Below, piece by piece: positions 54,056 to 64,000 of a DNA stretch of 64,000 nucleotides; the stretch's first letter is position 1, and each line of letters begins with the position of its first letter. The position numbers were made by a program, and so were the translations under genes. Source of the DNA: an uncultured Rhizobiaceae bacterium (lineage in GTDB: Bacteria > Pseudomonadota > Alphaproteobacteria > Rhizobiales > Rhizobiaceae); the NCBI GenBank assembly GCA_958296345.1, contig CATQIJ010000013.1, forward strand, positions 558,001 to 622,000. Direction: 5' to 3'. The notes beneath the pieces were generated by a model. It was not told where the DNA came from. It saw only the letters and a list, made by a program, of their open reading frames with translations, and ran no database searches.

Positions 54056-54819
54056 TATGCGGCTCCCTTACTTGACTGTTTGCGTGCTGCTTGCATTTTC
54101 ATTGTGCGAATTCTGCGGCTAAGGATTTCATTGCGCATGGCCATCATATGAAGCGTGAAGAAAATCGCTGTATAGGCCAATGCCATGATAAGGAGCGGAT
54201 ATAAAAATTCTGCGCTCATTGCTGGACGGTCAAAACGTGAAACGCTTGCAGGTTGGTGAAGCGTATTCCACCAATCAACTGAGAACTTAATAATAGGCAA
54301 AAGAGGCGCACCAGTTAATGTCATCACCGCTAAAGGAAGCGCTGCTTCTGAAGGTTCATCAAATGCTTTTGAAAGGGCAATTAGACCTAGATAAATAATG
54401 AGAAGTACAAGCACAGAGGTCATACGCGCATCCCATTCCCACCAAGTACCCCACATCGGCTTTCCCCAAAGTGAGCCTGTTGCAAGGGCAAGGATTGTAA
54501 ACATTGCTCCCAAAGGGGCAGCGGATCTTAGCGATACATTAGCAAGTGGGTGACGCCAGACGATGGTGCCGATGGCAGAGGCGCTCATGACTGCATAGCT
54601 CATCATTGCAAGCCAAGCGGCTGGTACGTGGATGAACATGATGAGCACTGTATAGCCCTGTTGATAATCTTCGGGCGCGTTGAATGACATCCAAAGGCCA
54701 ACTGCTAGAAGTGCAAACGTAATTATAGCAAGCACAGGAATTGCTTTACTAGCAAAAGTATTAAAGCGGGTTGGGTTTGCAAAAGCCCATATGGATGGTT
54801 TGATCGTTTCAGTAGTCAT
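54055..54819 (-). CDS. ccmC: Haem ABC transporter permease CcmC
   Basis: MFIHVPAAWLAMMSYAVM, WGKPMWGTWWEWDARMTSVLVLLIIYLG. Confidence 0.96.
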   Translation of the reverse strand: MTTETIKPSIWAFANPTRFNTFASKAIPVLAIITFALLAVGLWMSFNAPEDYQQGYTVLIMFIHVPAAWLAMMSYAVMSASAIGTIVWRHPLANVSLRSAAPLGAMFTILALATGSLWGKPMWGTWWEWDARMTSVLVLLIIYLGLIALSKAFDEPSEAALPLAVMTLTGAPLLPIIKFSVDWWNTLHQPASVSRFDRPAMSAEFLYPLLIMALAYTAIFFTLHMMAMRNEILSRRIRTMKMQAARKQSSKGAA

Positions 54820-54851
54820 AGAGCGTATCTAAACTTTCGATGGTTCAAGTT

Positions 54852-55511
54852 TTAGTCGGCAGAATGCCGCAGCATGATGCTTGCCGCAAGAGGACCTAGC
54901 ACAGATGTGAAAAGAGTTATGGCACAAACAAAAAGAAATGGCGCCGTGAAAGGTGCAGGATCTTCCAGTGCGCCAGTTATTGCAGCGACACCAAAAATCA
55001 AGATTGGAATAACAAGCGGCAAGACAAGAACTGAGATTAACATGCTACCGCGTGGAAGTTTAACGGAGACTGCAGCACCCACAGCGCCGATAAAGGATAT
55101 TGCTGGCGTTCCTGCTAGTAGTGTTATCATGGTTGCACCAATTCCAAGTGGTGAGAGGTTGAGCATGATACCAAACATGGGTGTGGCAACGACTAGAGGT
55201 AGGCCAGTCATGGTCCAATGCGCCAGTGCTTTTATAAAAATAGTAATTGCAAGTGGGTGCGGTTGCATAACAAGTAGATCAAGCGATCCATCTTCACGCT
55301 CTTGCGCAAATAGTTTGTCGAGACCGAGTAGACTTGCAAGAAGTGCACCTATCCAAAGGATTGCAGGGGCTAGGTGAGACAATAGTTTTGTGTCTGGCCC
55401 AACGGCAAATGGGAAAACGCTAACAACTGCTAGAAAAAATAAAACGCCTGTTAATGCACCACCACCTGCTCGGATGCTTAGGAGGATTTCGCGTTTTAGG
55501 AGGGCTAGCAT
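54852..55511 (-). CDS. ccmB: Haem exporter protein CcmB
   Basis: ALLKREILLSIRAGGGALTGVLFFLAVVSVFPFAVGP, EREDGSLDLL. Confidence 0.95.
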   Translation of the reverse strand: MLALLKREILLSIRAGGGALTGVLFFLAVVSVFPFAVGPDTKLLSHLAPAILWIGALLASLLGLDKLFAQEREDGSLDLLVMQPHPLAITIFIKALAHWTMTGLPLVVATPMFGIMLNLSPLGIGATMITLLAGTPAISFIGAVGAAVSVKLPRGSMLISVLVLPLVIPILIFGVAAITGALEDPAPFTAPFLFVCAITLFTSVLGPLAASIMLRHSAD

Positions 55512-56125
55512 TAATTGGATGCCTTAATCTCTAGTGTTCTTTCAGTTTCAATACCCAAGGGTAAATGTGTTGCAGCAATTAAAATTCCGCCACCTTCACA
55601 AAAGTTTTTACAAAGTTCCGTAAACATTTTGACCGATTGCGCATCCAGCCCAGCCGTGGGTTCATCCAATATCCATATGGGTCTGTCGGAAACCAAAAGC
55701 CTTGCAATTGAAACGCGTCGTTTCATACCCGCTGATAAATAGCTGAATGGCAGGTCGATTGTATGCGCGAGATCAACTTCATCTAGCGCTTCTTCAATGC
55801 TGAGATCGGGTTCGCCACAAAACTTTTGCCAGAAATCTAAATTTTCTCTAACGGTAAGTGCTGGCTTCATGCCATTTTGATGACCAAGGTAATGACAATA
55901 TTCGCGGACCTCACCTTCAAATTGTTTGCCAGTTTCATCGAGCAACCGGATCGAGCCATCGTTTAAGGGCATAAGCCCAGCAATTCCGCGCAGGGTTGTG
56001 GATTTACCAGAACCATTTTCACCCGTCACAATAAGAGCTTCCCCTGCTGATAGCTCAAACGAGATATTAGAGACGATTTCTTGGCTAGCGCGGTTTAGGT
56101 TCAGTTTTTCAATAATTAATTTCAT
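55511..56125 (-). CDS. ccmA: Haem ABC exporter ATP-binding protein CcmA
   Basis: VTGENGSGKSTTLRGIAGL, YLSAGMKRRVSIARLL, IWILDEPTAGLD. Confidence 0.95.
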   Translation of the reverse strand: MKLIIEKLNLNRASQEIVSNISFELSAGEALIVTGENGSGKSTTLRGIAGLMPLNDGSIRLLDETGKQFEGEVREYCHYLGHQNGMKPALTVRENLDFWQKFCGEPDLSIEEALDEVDLAHTIDLPFSYLSAGMKRRVSIARLLVSDRPIWILDEPTAGLDAQSVKMFTELCKNFCEGGGILIAATHLPLGIETERTLEIKASN

Positions 56126-56316
56126 AAGGTTGGTTCTAGCGAGATTATGGTCAGTAGAAAACCCTTGAATTATTACAATCAACGTTAGTCTTATACTTTT
56201 GAGCTCAATGGCCTATTCACAATTTATATATATGGATTTATAATGAACTGATGAGTGTGGCGCATCTTTATGATGCTGCCCTTATAATTTTTCACAAACT
56301 TCAAGAAAGACGCTTT

Positions 56317-59016
56317 ATGTTGAACTCGATTGATAGTTTCAAATGTAAATCAACCATGACCGTTAACGGTAAGGAATTTACATATTACTCCCTCGCAAAA
56401 GCAGAAGAAAATGGCCTTACGGGTATTTCTAAACTGCCTTTCTCTTTGAAAGTACTTCTAGAGAACCTACTTCGTTTTGAAGATGGTCGCTCAGTTACTA
56501 AAGAAAATATTTCAGCGGTTGCTAATTGGCTGAACGCAAAAGGTTCCGCTGAAACCGAAATTGCTTACCGTCCTGCACGTGTTTTGATGCAAGACTTTAC
56601 GGGTGTTCCAGCTGTTGTTGATTTGGCCGCGATGCGTGATGCAACAAAGATCCTTGGCGGTGATACGGCTGCAATTAACCCGCAAGTTCCTTGCGATCTT
56701 GTAATTGACCACTCTGTGATGGTTGATTACTTCGCAAATGAAAAAGCTTTCACTATGAATGTTGACCGTGAATACGAGCGCAATGGTGAGCGCTATACAT
56801 TCCTTAAATGGGGGCAGGAAGCATTTGAAAATTTCCGCGTTGTTCCCCCAGGCACTGGTATTTGTCACCAGGTAAATCTTGAAAACTTGGCACAAACCGT
56901 TTGGACAAAAGAAATTGACGGTAAAACTGTTGCTTATCCTGATACGTTAGTGGGTACAGATTCGCACACAACGATGGTTAATGGCCTTTCTGTTCTTGGT
57001 TGGGGTGTTGGCGGTATTGAGGCTGAAGCTGCGATGCTTGGTCAACCAATTACAATGCTTGTTCCTGAAGTTATTGGTTTTGAACTAACAGGTTCTTTAA
57101 CAGATGGCACAACAGCAACAGATTTGGTTCTAACCGTTGTTGAAATGCTTCGTCAAAAAGGCGTTGTCGGAAAATTTGTTGAATTTTATGGTTCAGGCCT
57201 TTCAAATCTTTCTTTGGAAGATCAAGCAACAATCGCAAATATGGCTCCTGAATATGGCGCAACGTGCGGCTTCTTCCCAGTTGATGTTGATTCACTCAAA
57301 TATTTAAAAGCTACAGGCCGTGAAGTTGATCGTGTAGCGCTTGTTGAAGCTTATGCAAAAGAGCAGGGCATGTGGCGTGCAGATGATACGCCAGATCCAG
57401 TATTCTCTTCGACAATTTCATTGGCGATGGGCGATGTTGTTCCATCAATCTCTGGCCCTAAGCGTCCACAAGACCGCATAGCACTTGCTGGCGCTGATGT
57501 TGCATTCGCAGAAGCTGCTAAGACGATTAAGTTAGGTGACATTGCAAAAAAAGGCGATGAGAAGCGCTATGACGTAGAAGGTACAAACTATAAAATTGAT
57601 GACGGCGATGTTGCTATTGCTGCGATCACATCTTGTACAAATACTTCAAACCCATCTGTGATGATTGGTGCTGGCCTTTTGGCTCGTAATGCACGCGAAA
57701 AAGGCCTTGCGGTTAAGCCTTGGGTTAAAACCTCTCTTGCTCCTGGTTCGCAAATCGTGACGGATTACCTTGAAAAGGCAAATCTTCAAGATGATCTAGA
57801 TGCGATGGGCTTTAACCTAGTGGGTTACGGTTGTACGACTTGTATTGGTAACTCTGGCCCATTGCCTAAGCCAATTTCTAATGCGATTAATAACAATGAC
57901 GTACTGGCTACTTCGGTTCTTTCTGGCAACCGTAATTTTGAAGGCCGTGTTAGTCCTGATTGCCGCGCTAACTACTTAGCTTCGCCGCCATTGGTTGTTG
58001 CATACGCAATTGCTGGTTCAATGCACATCGACATTACAAAAGAAGCGCTTGGTCAAGACCAAGATGGCAATGACGTATTCTTAAAAGACATTTGGCCTTC
58101 AACGAAGGAAATTGCGGATCTTATTCGTACTTCTATCAATGAAGAAATGTTCCATACGCGTTATGGTACTGCTTTTACGGGTGATGCAGGCTGGCAGGAA
58201 ATTGAAGTTTCTGGCGGCGAGACATATAATTGGTCTGAAAATTCAACATACGTGCAAAATCCGCCGTATTTTGAAGGCATGACCATGGAGCCTGATGTAA
58301 TTGAAGATATTAGTTCTGCTCGTATTTTGGGTCTGTTTGCAGATTCAATTACTACGGATCATATTTCTCCTGCTGGTTCGTTTAAAGCGGATACGCCTGC
58401 TGGTGGTTATTTGACAGACCGCCAGGTTCGTCCAATCGACTTTAACTCATATGGTTCTCGCCGTGGCAACCATGAGATTATGATGCGTGGTACTTTTGCT
58501 AACATACGTATCAAAAACCAAATGTTGAACGATGTTGAAGGTGGTTTTTCTAAGCATTACCCATCTGGCGATCAAGCACCAATGTATGATGTTGCGATGC
58601 GCTATAAAGAAGAAGGCACACCGCTGGTTATCTTTGCTGGTAAAGAATACGGCACTGGTTCATCACGTGACTGGGCAGCTAAGGGTACGCGCCTTCTGGG
58701 TGTAAAAGCAGTTGTAACGGAAAGTTTTGAGCGTATTCACCGCTCTAACTTGATAGGTATGGGTGTTCTTCCGCTTGTATTCACAAACGGTGATTCATGG
58801 GAAGGTCTTGGAATGAAAGGCGATGAACAAGTTTCTATTGCTGGTCTTGCAGATCTGAAGCCGCGTCAAACACTAACTGCTGACATTACGTTTGCAGATG
58901 GATCGAAGAAATCAATCGAACTTCTTGTTCGTGTGGATACAGAAGATGAGCTTGATTATTATAAAGCAGGCGGCATTCTTCATTATGTATTGCGCAACCT
59001 AAATCGCTCTGCGTAA
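56317..59016 (+). CDS. acnA: Aconitate hydratase
   Basis: ILMQDFTGVPAVVDLAAMRDA-type motif, VGTDSHTTMVNGLSVLGWGVGGIEAEA, TSCTNTSNPSVMIGAGLLARNA, GYGCTTCIGNSGPL. Confidence 0.98.
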   Translation: MLNSIDSFKCKSTMTVNGKEFTYYSLAKAEENGLTGISKLPFSLKVLLENLLRFEDGRSVTKENISAVANWLNAKGSAETEIAYRPARVLMQDFTGVPAVVDLAAMRDATKILGGDTAAINPQVPCDLVIDHSVMVDYFANEKAFTMNVDREYERNGERYTFLKWGQEAFENFRVVPPGTGICHQVNLENLAQTVWTKEIDGKTVAYPDTLVGTDSHTTMVNGLSVLGWGVGGIEAEAAMLGQPITMLVPEVIGFELTGSLTDGTTATDLVLTVVEMLRQKGVVGKFVEFYGSGLSNLSLEDQATIANMAPEYGATCGFFPVDVDSLKYLKATGREVDRVALVEAYAKEQGMWRADDTPDPVFSSTISLAMGDVVPSISGPKRPQDRIALAGADVAFAEAAKTIKLGDIAKKGDEKRYDVEGTNYKIDDGDVAIAAITSCTNTSNPSVMIGAGLLARNAREKGLAVKPWVKTSLAPGSQIVTDYLEKANLQDDLDAMGFNLVGYGCTTCIGNSGPLPKPISNAINNNDVLATSVLSGNRNFEGRVSPDCRANYLASPPLVVAYAIAGSMHIDITKEALGQDQDGNDVFLKDIWPSTKEIADLIRTSINEEMFHTRYGTAFTGDAGWQEIEVSGGETYNWSENSTYVQNPPYFEGMTMEPDVIEDISSARILGLFADSITTDHISPAGSFKADTPAGGYLTDRQVRPIDFNSYGSRRGNHEIMMRGTFANIRIKNQMLNDVEGGFSKHYPSGDQAPMYDVAMRYKEEGTPLVIFAGKEYGTGSSRDWAAKGTRLLGVKAVVTESFERIHRSNLIGMGVLPLVFTNGDSWEGLGMKGDEQVSIAGLADLKPRQTLTADITFADGSKKSIELLVRVDTEDELDYYKAGGILHYVLRNLNRSA

Positions 59017-59042
59017 CGTTAAAGTTATTTAATCATTAGAAA

Positions 59043-59076
59043 AGCCGCGTTTTCATACGAATAAGCGGCTTTTTTG
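59043..59076 (+). terminator. acnA intrinsic terminator
   Basis: AAGCCGC...GCGGCTTTTTT. Confidence 0.8.
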
Positions 59077-59211
59077 TATCAATTTGCATGATCAAGCTAG
59101 ATTTCACTGACTTGTGAGTCGCATTTGAGGAGTTTTTTCCATACAAAAACTCTAACGAAATTTATTATTCTGTGTGAAAAGAACTTTAGCAGAATTGATG
59201 GAGTATGTTTT

Positions 59212-59960
59212 TTGCGTAAATTATTGCTATCCATGATGTTTACTACGACAGCATTTAGTGCAGGGATTTCGCATTTGAATGCTGCTGAAATTACCACCCA
59301 AAGGGCGTTGTTGAGTCGTTCACAAGCCAAGGGTGCTATTCCTGCCCACCTGCAGACAAGCTTATGGGCGAGTTTGCAAAAGGCGCTGAGCTTTTGGCTT
59401 TATCTTGGCACGTTGATTATTGGGATTATCTTGGTTGGAAAGATATTTTTGCCTCGCAAGCAAACACGAAACGTCAGTATGATTATGCTAGGGCATTGAA
59501 AGAACGTCAGGTTTATACACCTCAAGCCGTAATTAATGGTAGAGTACATGCCGTTGGATCAAATAAAGACGATATTGAGGGAAATTTACTGAAATTTGCT
59601 ACGAGCAATCGAGGTATGATTGTTCCAATCGACGCTAAAACGACCAGTGAAAGCATAAAAATTAACATTGCCAATAGCCTAGAGGCCGCTGATGCAACGC
59701 TTTACATGGTTTTTTTCAATAAAGAGCAAAGAGTAGAAATCATACGAGGCGAGGACGGCGGTAAAACGCTTTCATATCATAATGTTGTTCATGATATTCA
59801 GGCGCTTGGTATGGTCAAAGCGAATGGATTAGAAATGGAATTCCCTGTTGCAGAAATGAAACGCCAGGGTTTTGATGGGTGTGCTTTGATTTTGCAAAAG
59901 ACTGACACAGCAGGAAACCCATCTGCCATTATTGGCGCGACCATTATTACTGATTTATAA
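59212..59960 (+). pseudogene. DUF1223-like secreted thioredoxin-fold protein with a frameshift near 59305
   Basis: LRKLLLSMMFTTTAFSAGISHLNAAEITTQ in one frame, VVESFTSQGCYSCPPADKLMGEFAKGAELLALSWHVDYWDYLGWKDIFA in another; break near CAAAGGGC. Confidence 0.75.
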
Positions 59961-59982
59961 ATTTACTAGCTTATTTTAAAGC

Positions 59983-60019
59983 AAAAAAAGACCGACTTAC
60001 TATTTACTAGATGTCGGTC
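59983..60019 (-). terminator. Intrinsic terminator of the candidate sRNA
   Basis: Minus strand GACCGAC-loop-GTCGGTC followed by seven T; no U-tract in plus orientation. Confidence 0.85.
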
Positions 60020-60140
60020 GCTTAGGTATGGGGATTTTGGGTTGTTGTATCTCAGTGTGGTCCAGTTTAATGACGTCCGGGGGCTGGGGGGCTGAAAACC
60101 GGTGGGTCTTCAAACTGGACCGTCTGAGGCAACAACTTAA
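59983..60140 (-). ncRNA. Candidate minus-strand structured small RNA of about 155 nt
   Basis: Nested stems GTTGTTG/CAACAAC, CTCAG/CTGAG, GGTCCAGTTT/AAACTGGACC with a C-rich loop on the minus strand, followed by terminator GACCGAC...GTCGGTC-TTTTTTT. Confidence 0.65.
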
Positions 60141-60313
60141 ATTTGCTTTCAAATCTAGGTGATATCTAGGAGAGATTTTGGCAAGAATGTGGTATTTTTT
60201 AAATACATTATTGGCAGTATCAATTAATGAGACCAAAAATCCCAGCTATAATCACTTTTTGCTAAACACGATTATTGCTTGCAAACAATCATATTCAGTT
60301 TCATGATTGCCAT

Positions 60314-60667
60314 ATGACAATTGAGAATAACATAGTTTCACTTAAATCCTCTAAGCCGCAAAAACCTATTGAGATGGTTTCTTTTAATCGTCGCGATATA
60401 GATGCGCTTATGCAGTTTTATAGTAAACGGGTTGGAACAGGCGAATGGCGAGATTATGCAATGGATATGCTTAAGGATCGTGCCGTATTTTCGGTTTTTG
60501 CCCGAGCAAGTGAAGTGCCTATCTATACAGTTCACAAGACACCAAAGCTTGCAAATCGACAAGGTGAGTGGTCTTTGCTGAATGCCAATGGTCTTATTTT
60601 GAAGCGAGGCCGTGATCTAAAGCAAGTTTTAAAAGTTCTTGATAAGAAGCCCAAACTTATTTCTTAA
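60314..60667 (+). CDS. DUF2794-like protein
   Basis: VSFNRRDIDALMQFYSKRVGTGEWRDYAMDMLKDRAVFSVFARASEVPIYTVHKTPKLA. Confidence 0.8.
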   Translation: MTIENNIVSLKSSKPQKPIEMVSFNRRDIDALMQFYSKRVGTGEWRDYAMDMLKDRAVFSVFARASEVPIYTVHKTPKLANRQGEWSLLNANGLILKRGRDLKQVLKVLDKKPKLIS

Positions 60668-60689
60668 TAGTTGCCTAGAATGTCTTTGG

Positions 60690-60724
60690 CATAAAAAAAA
60701 CGGCGCCCTGTTGGACGCCGTTCT
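60690..60724 (-). terminator. Intrinsic terminator of the BI-1 family gene
   Basis: AACGGCGCC...GGACGCCGTT preceded on plus by AAAAAAAA (U-tract on minus). Confidence 0.8.
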
Positions 60725-60748
60725 TAAATTTTAAAATAGGCTTAGAAC

Positions 60749-61480
60749 TTAGTCATCGCCGCCCATGATACCCAAAATGTTGAGTACGTGGATGAACATT
60801 GAGATAAAGCTTCCGTATAAAATGAATGCACCGAAGATTGGCTTACGGCTAGCAACGCTTGAATGGTCATTTTCGCTATACATATTTTTGACTGTTTGAG
60901 TTTCCCAAGCAGTAATTGCCGAAATTAACAGCACATATGCACATGAGATAATCAGGCTAAACATTGTGCTAGCAAGGAAGTAGTTCACGACCATTGCAAT
61001 CAAGACGCCAATCATTACCATAGCAGCAAATTGACCAATTCCTGAAAGGTTTTTCTTGGTTGTGTAACCTAGAACACTCATGGAGCCGAAAAGCAGAGAC
61101 GTGATACCAAAAGCTTGAATTAGAAGTTCTGGGCGAATGTTTAGGTAAGCATAGATCATTGGTGCGATTGCTACGCCCCAAAGTGCTGCATAGCCCCAGA
61201 AGGCTACATGAGCCATTGTTGTGCTTCTTGCGTTCATGATCATGCTCGGGCCAAACATGCTGGCACCGATAAGAAGAACGAAGAATAACCACGGCACTCC
61301 AGCAACAAAGCTTAAGAATGCAGGGCTGCTCATAGTTGCGAATGTGACAATTGCTGTTCCAGCAATGCCAAGTGACATGTAGTTATAAACACCCAGCATG
61401 TAAGAACGCAGGCCAGCATCGTATTCAACGCCAGCGCGACCTGTTGCTTGGTCCATTTGATTTTGTCTAAAGTCAGCCAT
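60749..61480 (-). CDS. Bax inhibitor-1 (BI-1/YccA) family protein
   Basis: Seven-TM pattern; LRSYMLGVYNYMSLGIAGTAIVTF...FGAFILYGSFISMFIHVLNILGIMGG. Confidence 0.92.
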   Translation of the reverse strand: MADFRQNQMDQATGRAGVEYDAGLRSYMLGVYNYMSLGIAGTAIVTFATMSSPAFLSFVAGVPWLFFVLLIGASMFGPSMIMNARSTTMAHVAFWGYAALWGVAIAPMIYAYLNIRPELLIQAFGITSLLFGSMSVLGYTTKKNLSGIGQFAAMVMIGVLIAMVVNYFLASTMFSLIISCAYVLLISAITAWETQTVKNMYSENDHSSVASRKPIFGAFILYGSFISMFIHVLNILGIMGGDD

Positions 61481-61620
61481 TAAATTTTCTCCTAAAAGTC
61501 TGACGAAATTTATCCCCTCGGATATGTACCGTAATATGAGTATTAATTGTGACGTTCACAAGACCTAATCTTGCTTTAAAGTGTCAAAAAAGCATAAATC
61601 TTGAGTTATATAGTTAAGTT

Positions 61621-64000
61621 TTATAGTTCTCGAAGGATGGGAGCTGCTTTTTGACCTAAAATTCGCCAAGTTCCGATTAAACCTAGAACAATTGTAAAGC
61701 CCAGGGCTGCAAGAATAGTTCCTGCTGCAACACCAGGTAGTATTACGAACTGGAACTTCATGATTACTGAAATAACAAACCATGCAGCTAGGCTACCTGC
61801 AAGAATAGCAAATATTGCTGTCGCAAGACCTAAAAGAGCGTATTCTAAAACCAGCATTTTAATTAGAGTTGGCCTTGTGGCGCCAAGAGTTTTTAGAACT
61901 ACAGCATCATGGACGCGCTCTCTATTGCCCGCAGCTAATGCGCCTGAAAGCACTAGAATTGAAGAGATAAGCGCAATTGAAGCAGCCGCCCTGATGGCAG
62001 TTGAAAGTTGGCTTATCAATGTGTTGACGGTTGTCAAAACATCTCGAATGCGCACTGCTGTTACAGCTGGATATTCTTTTGATAGGCGTTTTAGTAGTTT
62101 ACCATCAAATCCTTCTTCAATCTGGCCGCCTGAAGTAAGTGTTGAAAGATAAGAATGAGGTGCGCCGGCGAATGTATTGGGTGAGAAGACAAAGACAAAA
62201 TTAATTCCCAAAGTTTCCCATTGAACATCACGAAAGTTTGCGACTTCGGCTGAAATATTGCGCCCTAAAACGTTGACCGTAATACTATCGCCAATTGATA
62301 GGTTTAATTCACCAGCTTCTTCTCGTGCCACAGATACAAGAGGTTTCCCAGTGTAGTCTTCTGGCCACCATTTACCTTTTGATAGTGTCGAGTTTTCTGG
62401 AGTGCGTTTTGCATAAGTAATCCCACGATCCCCATTGAGCACCCATGCACCACTAGGTGCTACAGGGTAATTTTCTGCATCAATCCCGCGTAAAGAAATT
62501 ATGCGTCCGCGTAACATTGGAACAGCAATTGTTTTTCCGTTGGGCGAAATTTCTGCCAAGGTTGAGCGGAATGCATCAATTTCATTATTTTGTATATCAA
62601 CAAAGAAAAAATCAGGTGCGTCTTTTGGAATATTATTTGAAATCTGACTTCTTAAATTTCCATCGATACTTGCTAGCGCTACAAGAAGTGCCAATCCAAG
62701 ACCCAAAGATAAAATAATGGATGATGTTAGTGAGCCTGGGCGGTGTATGTTAGCAATAGCCATTCGCAATGCTGGTGATTTAGAGGAAGGTGATTTTTTG
62801 GCAATAAATTGAATGAGAATTGATACAGCTTGCAAAAGCAAAAATGAGCAGGCAATAGCGCCCGTAAATACAATTGCGATGTAACGGCTTTGAGAGAAGT
62901 AAACTGCAAATCCGACAAGAGCGGCTATACAAATTAACAATACTAAGATGTAGCTTAGTCTTGGAAATTTGCGTTTCTGCCCATAACTACTTGCGCGAAA
63001 TAGGTCTGTTGGTTGAATGTCTCTTGAAAGTGCTAAAGGCCAAATTGCAAAAATAAGCGCTGTTAAAAACCCATATAAAATTCCAGGTAAAAGCGCTACT
63101 GGGAAAAATAATGCGCCACTAGAAATGGGCAGAATATCACCCATAAAATATCTTGCTAGATAAGGCATAGCCATGCCCAGCAAAAGGCCGATGAAAATTC
63201 CAATGGTTGCCATAATCAGGATTTGAATAAGGTATAATTGGAATACAAATGCACCAGGTGCGCCTAAGCTTTTGAGTGTGGCGATTACTGAGCGTTTGGT
63301 TTCAAGATAAGCCCGGGTGGCATTGGCAACGCCTACACCGCCAACAATGAGCGAGGTTAATCCAACTAGGGTTAAGAATTCAGTGAACCGTTGAATACTT
63401 CTAGATAAAGCTGGCGCTGCATTTTTTTGCGACCTTATGCGCCAGCCAACATCTGGAAAGCTTTTGTTTGCTTCTTCAATGATATTTTCAAGATTTGAAA
63501 TTGAAGGGTCATTTAATTTAACGCGATAGTGATATCGTAGAAGTGAGCCTGGCTGAATAAGCCCTGTGCGCTCCATACCTTCTAGGGATATAAGTGTTTT
63601 TGGCCCAAAGCCGATGTTTAAACCAAGCTTGTCAGGCTCATTTACGATCAAATCTTTAATCACAAAAAGCGCTGAGCCAATTTCCAGTGTCTCGCCTCGT
63701 TTAACACCCAGGCGTTCCATTAATAAGGGTTCAACTAGGATTTCATTGTCTTTAAGCTTTTCGGGTGCCGTATTTTCTAATGTGAAGTCCCCATAAAGTG
63801 GGTAAGCATTATCTATCGCTTTTAGTTCTACAAGCGTTTGTTCTTCTGCCGCTTTATTTCTCGTCATTGCACGCATGGTGATGATTTTACTTATTTCACC
63901 TTTTGGGGCTAGAAACTCTAGTTGAGCTTGGTTGATTTCTCGCTGAACAAGAGAAAACGAAAGATCCCCACCAAGGATTGCTTGGCTTTCAGATGCTATG
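61621..64000 (-). CDS. FtsX-like ABC transporter permease (YbbP type), partial at window end
   Basis: LVGLTSLIVGGVGVANATRAYLETKRSVIATLKSLGAPGAFVFQLYLIQI; VHDAVVLKTLGATRPTLIKMLVLEYALLG; frame stays open past 63876 to the edge. Confidence 0.9.
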   Translation of the reverse strand, partial: IASESQAILGGDLSFSLVQREINQAQLEFLAPKGEISKIITMRAMTRNKAAEEQTLVELKAIDNAYPLYGDFTLENTAPEKLKDNEILVEPLLMERLGVKRGETLEIGSALFVIKDLIVNEPDKLGLNIGFGPKTLISLEGMERTGLIQPGSLLRYHYRVKLNDPSISNLENIIEEANKSFPDVGWRIRSQKNAAPALSRSIQRFTEFLTLVGLTSLIVGGVGVANATRAYLETKRSVIATLKSLGAPGAFVFQLYLIQILIMATIGIFIGLLLGMAMPYLARYFMGDILPISSGALFFPVALLPGILYGFLTALIFAIWPLALSRDIQPTDLFRASSYGQKRKFPRLSYILVLLICIAALVGFAVYFSQSRYIAIVFTGAIACSFLLLQAVSILIQFIAKKSPSSKSPALRMAIANIHRPGSLTSSIILSLGLGLALLVALASIDGNLRSQISNNIPKDAPDFFFVDIQNNEIDAFRSTLAEISPNGKTIAVPMLRGRIISLRGIDAENYPVAPSGAWVLNGDRGITYAKRTPENSTLSKGKWWPEDYTGKPLVSVAREEAGELNLSIGDSITVNVLGRNISAEVANFRDVQWETLGINFVFVFSPNTFAGAPHSYLSTLTSGGQIEEGFDGKLLKRLSKEYPAVTAVRIRDVLTTVNTLISQLSTAIRAAASIALISSILVLSGALAAGNRERVHDAVVLKTLGATRPTLIKMLVLEYALLGLATAIFAILAGSLAAWFVISVIMKFQFVILPGVAAGTILAALGFTIVLGLIGTWRILGQKAAPILREL

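Noticed and set aside
60000-60236. 78-aa minus-strand ORF
   Set aside because: Overlaps the hairpin and terminator of the candidate sRNA; structure explains this stretch better than coding.

Overview
The window looks like chromosomal DNA from a low-to-mid-GC alphaproteobacterium, probably Rhizobiales/Hyphomicrobiales judging by gene order and proteins. Most of it is housekeeping: trxA-like/prolyl-tRNA editing genes, a tRNA-Gly, a Sit/Znu-type metal ABC operon with Mur/Fur-like boxes, leuD/leuB/leuC, an mdh-sucA-sucB-lpdA cluster, a TRAP transporter, an sdh operon, rplS-trmD-rimM-rpsP-chorismate mutase-ffh, dapF-mtaB-ftsY-yciB, ccmABCDG, acnA, a BI-1 protein and an FtsX-type permease. Accessory or unexplained structure: (i) a decayed island after tRNA-Gly (about 2.2-6.6 kb) with a truncated integrase, a nonsense-interrupted HTH/coiled-coil gene, a 5'-truncated EEP-nuclease fusion and a doubly disrupted secreted protein; (ii) three covarying hairpins at an exact 39-nt period between sucA and sucB; (iii) a probable minus-strand sRNA of about 155 nt with its own intrinsic terminator between a DUF1223-like gene and a DUF2794-like gene; (iv) a family of large palindromic intergenic elements at about 38.3-38.8 and 43.0 kb; (v) a 60-bp tandem repeat in the ffh leader; (vi) dense single-base frameshifts across 31.2-34.7 kb, including sdhA and sdhB, which look more like homopolymer sequencing errors than biology; (vii) no sucCD between mdh and sucA. 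No CRISPR array, rRNA or intact prophage was seen. All family calls come from reading sequence and motifs; no database search was run.
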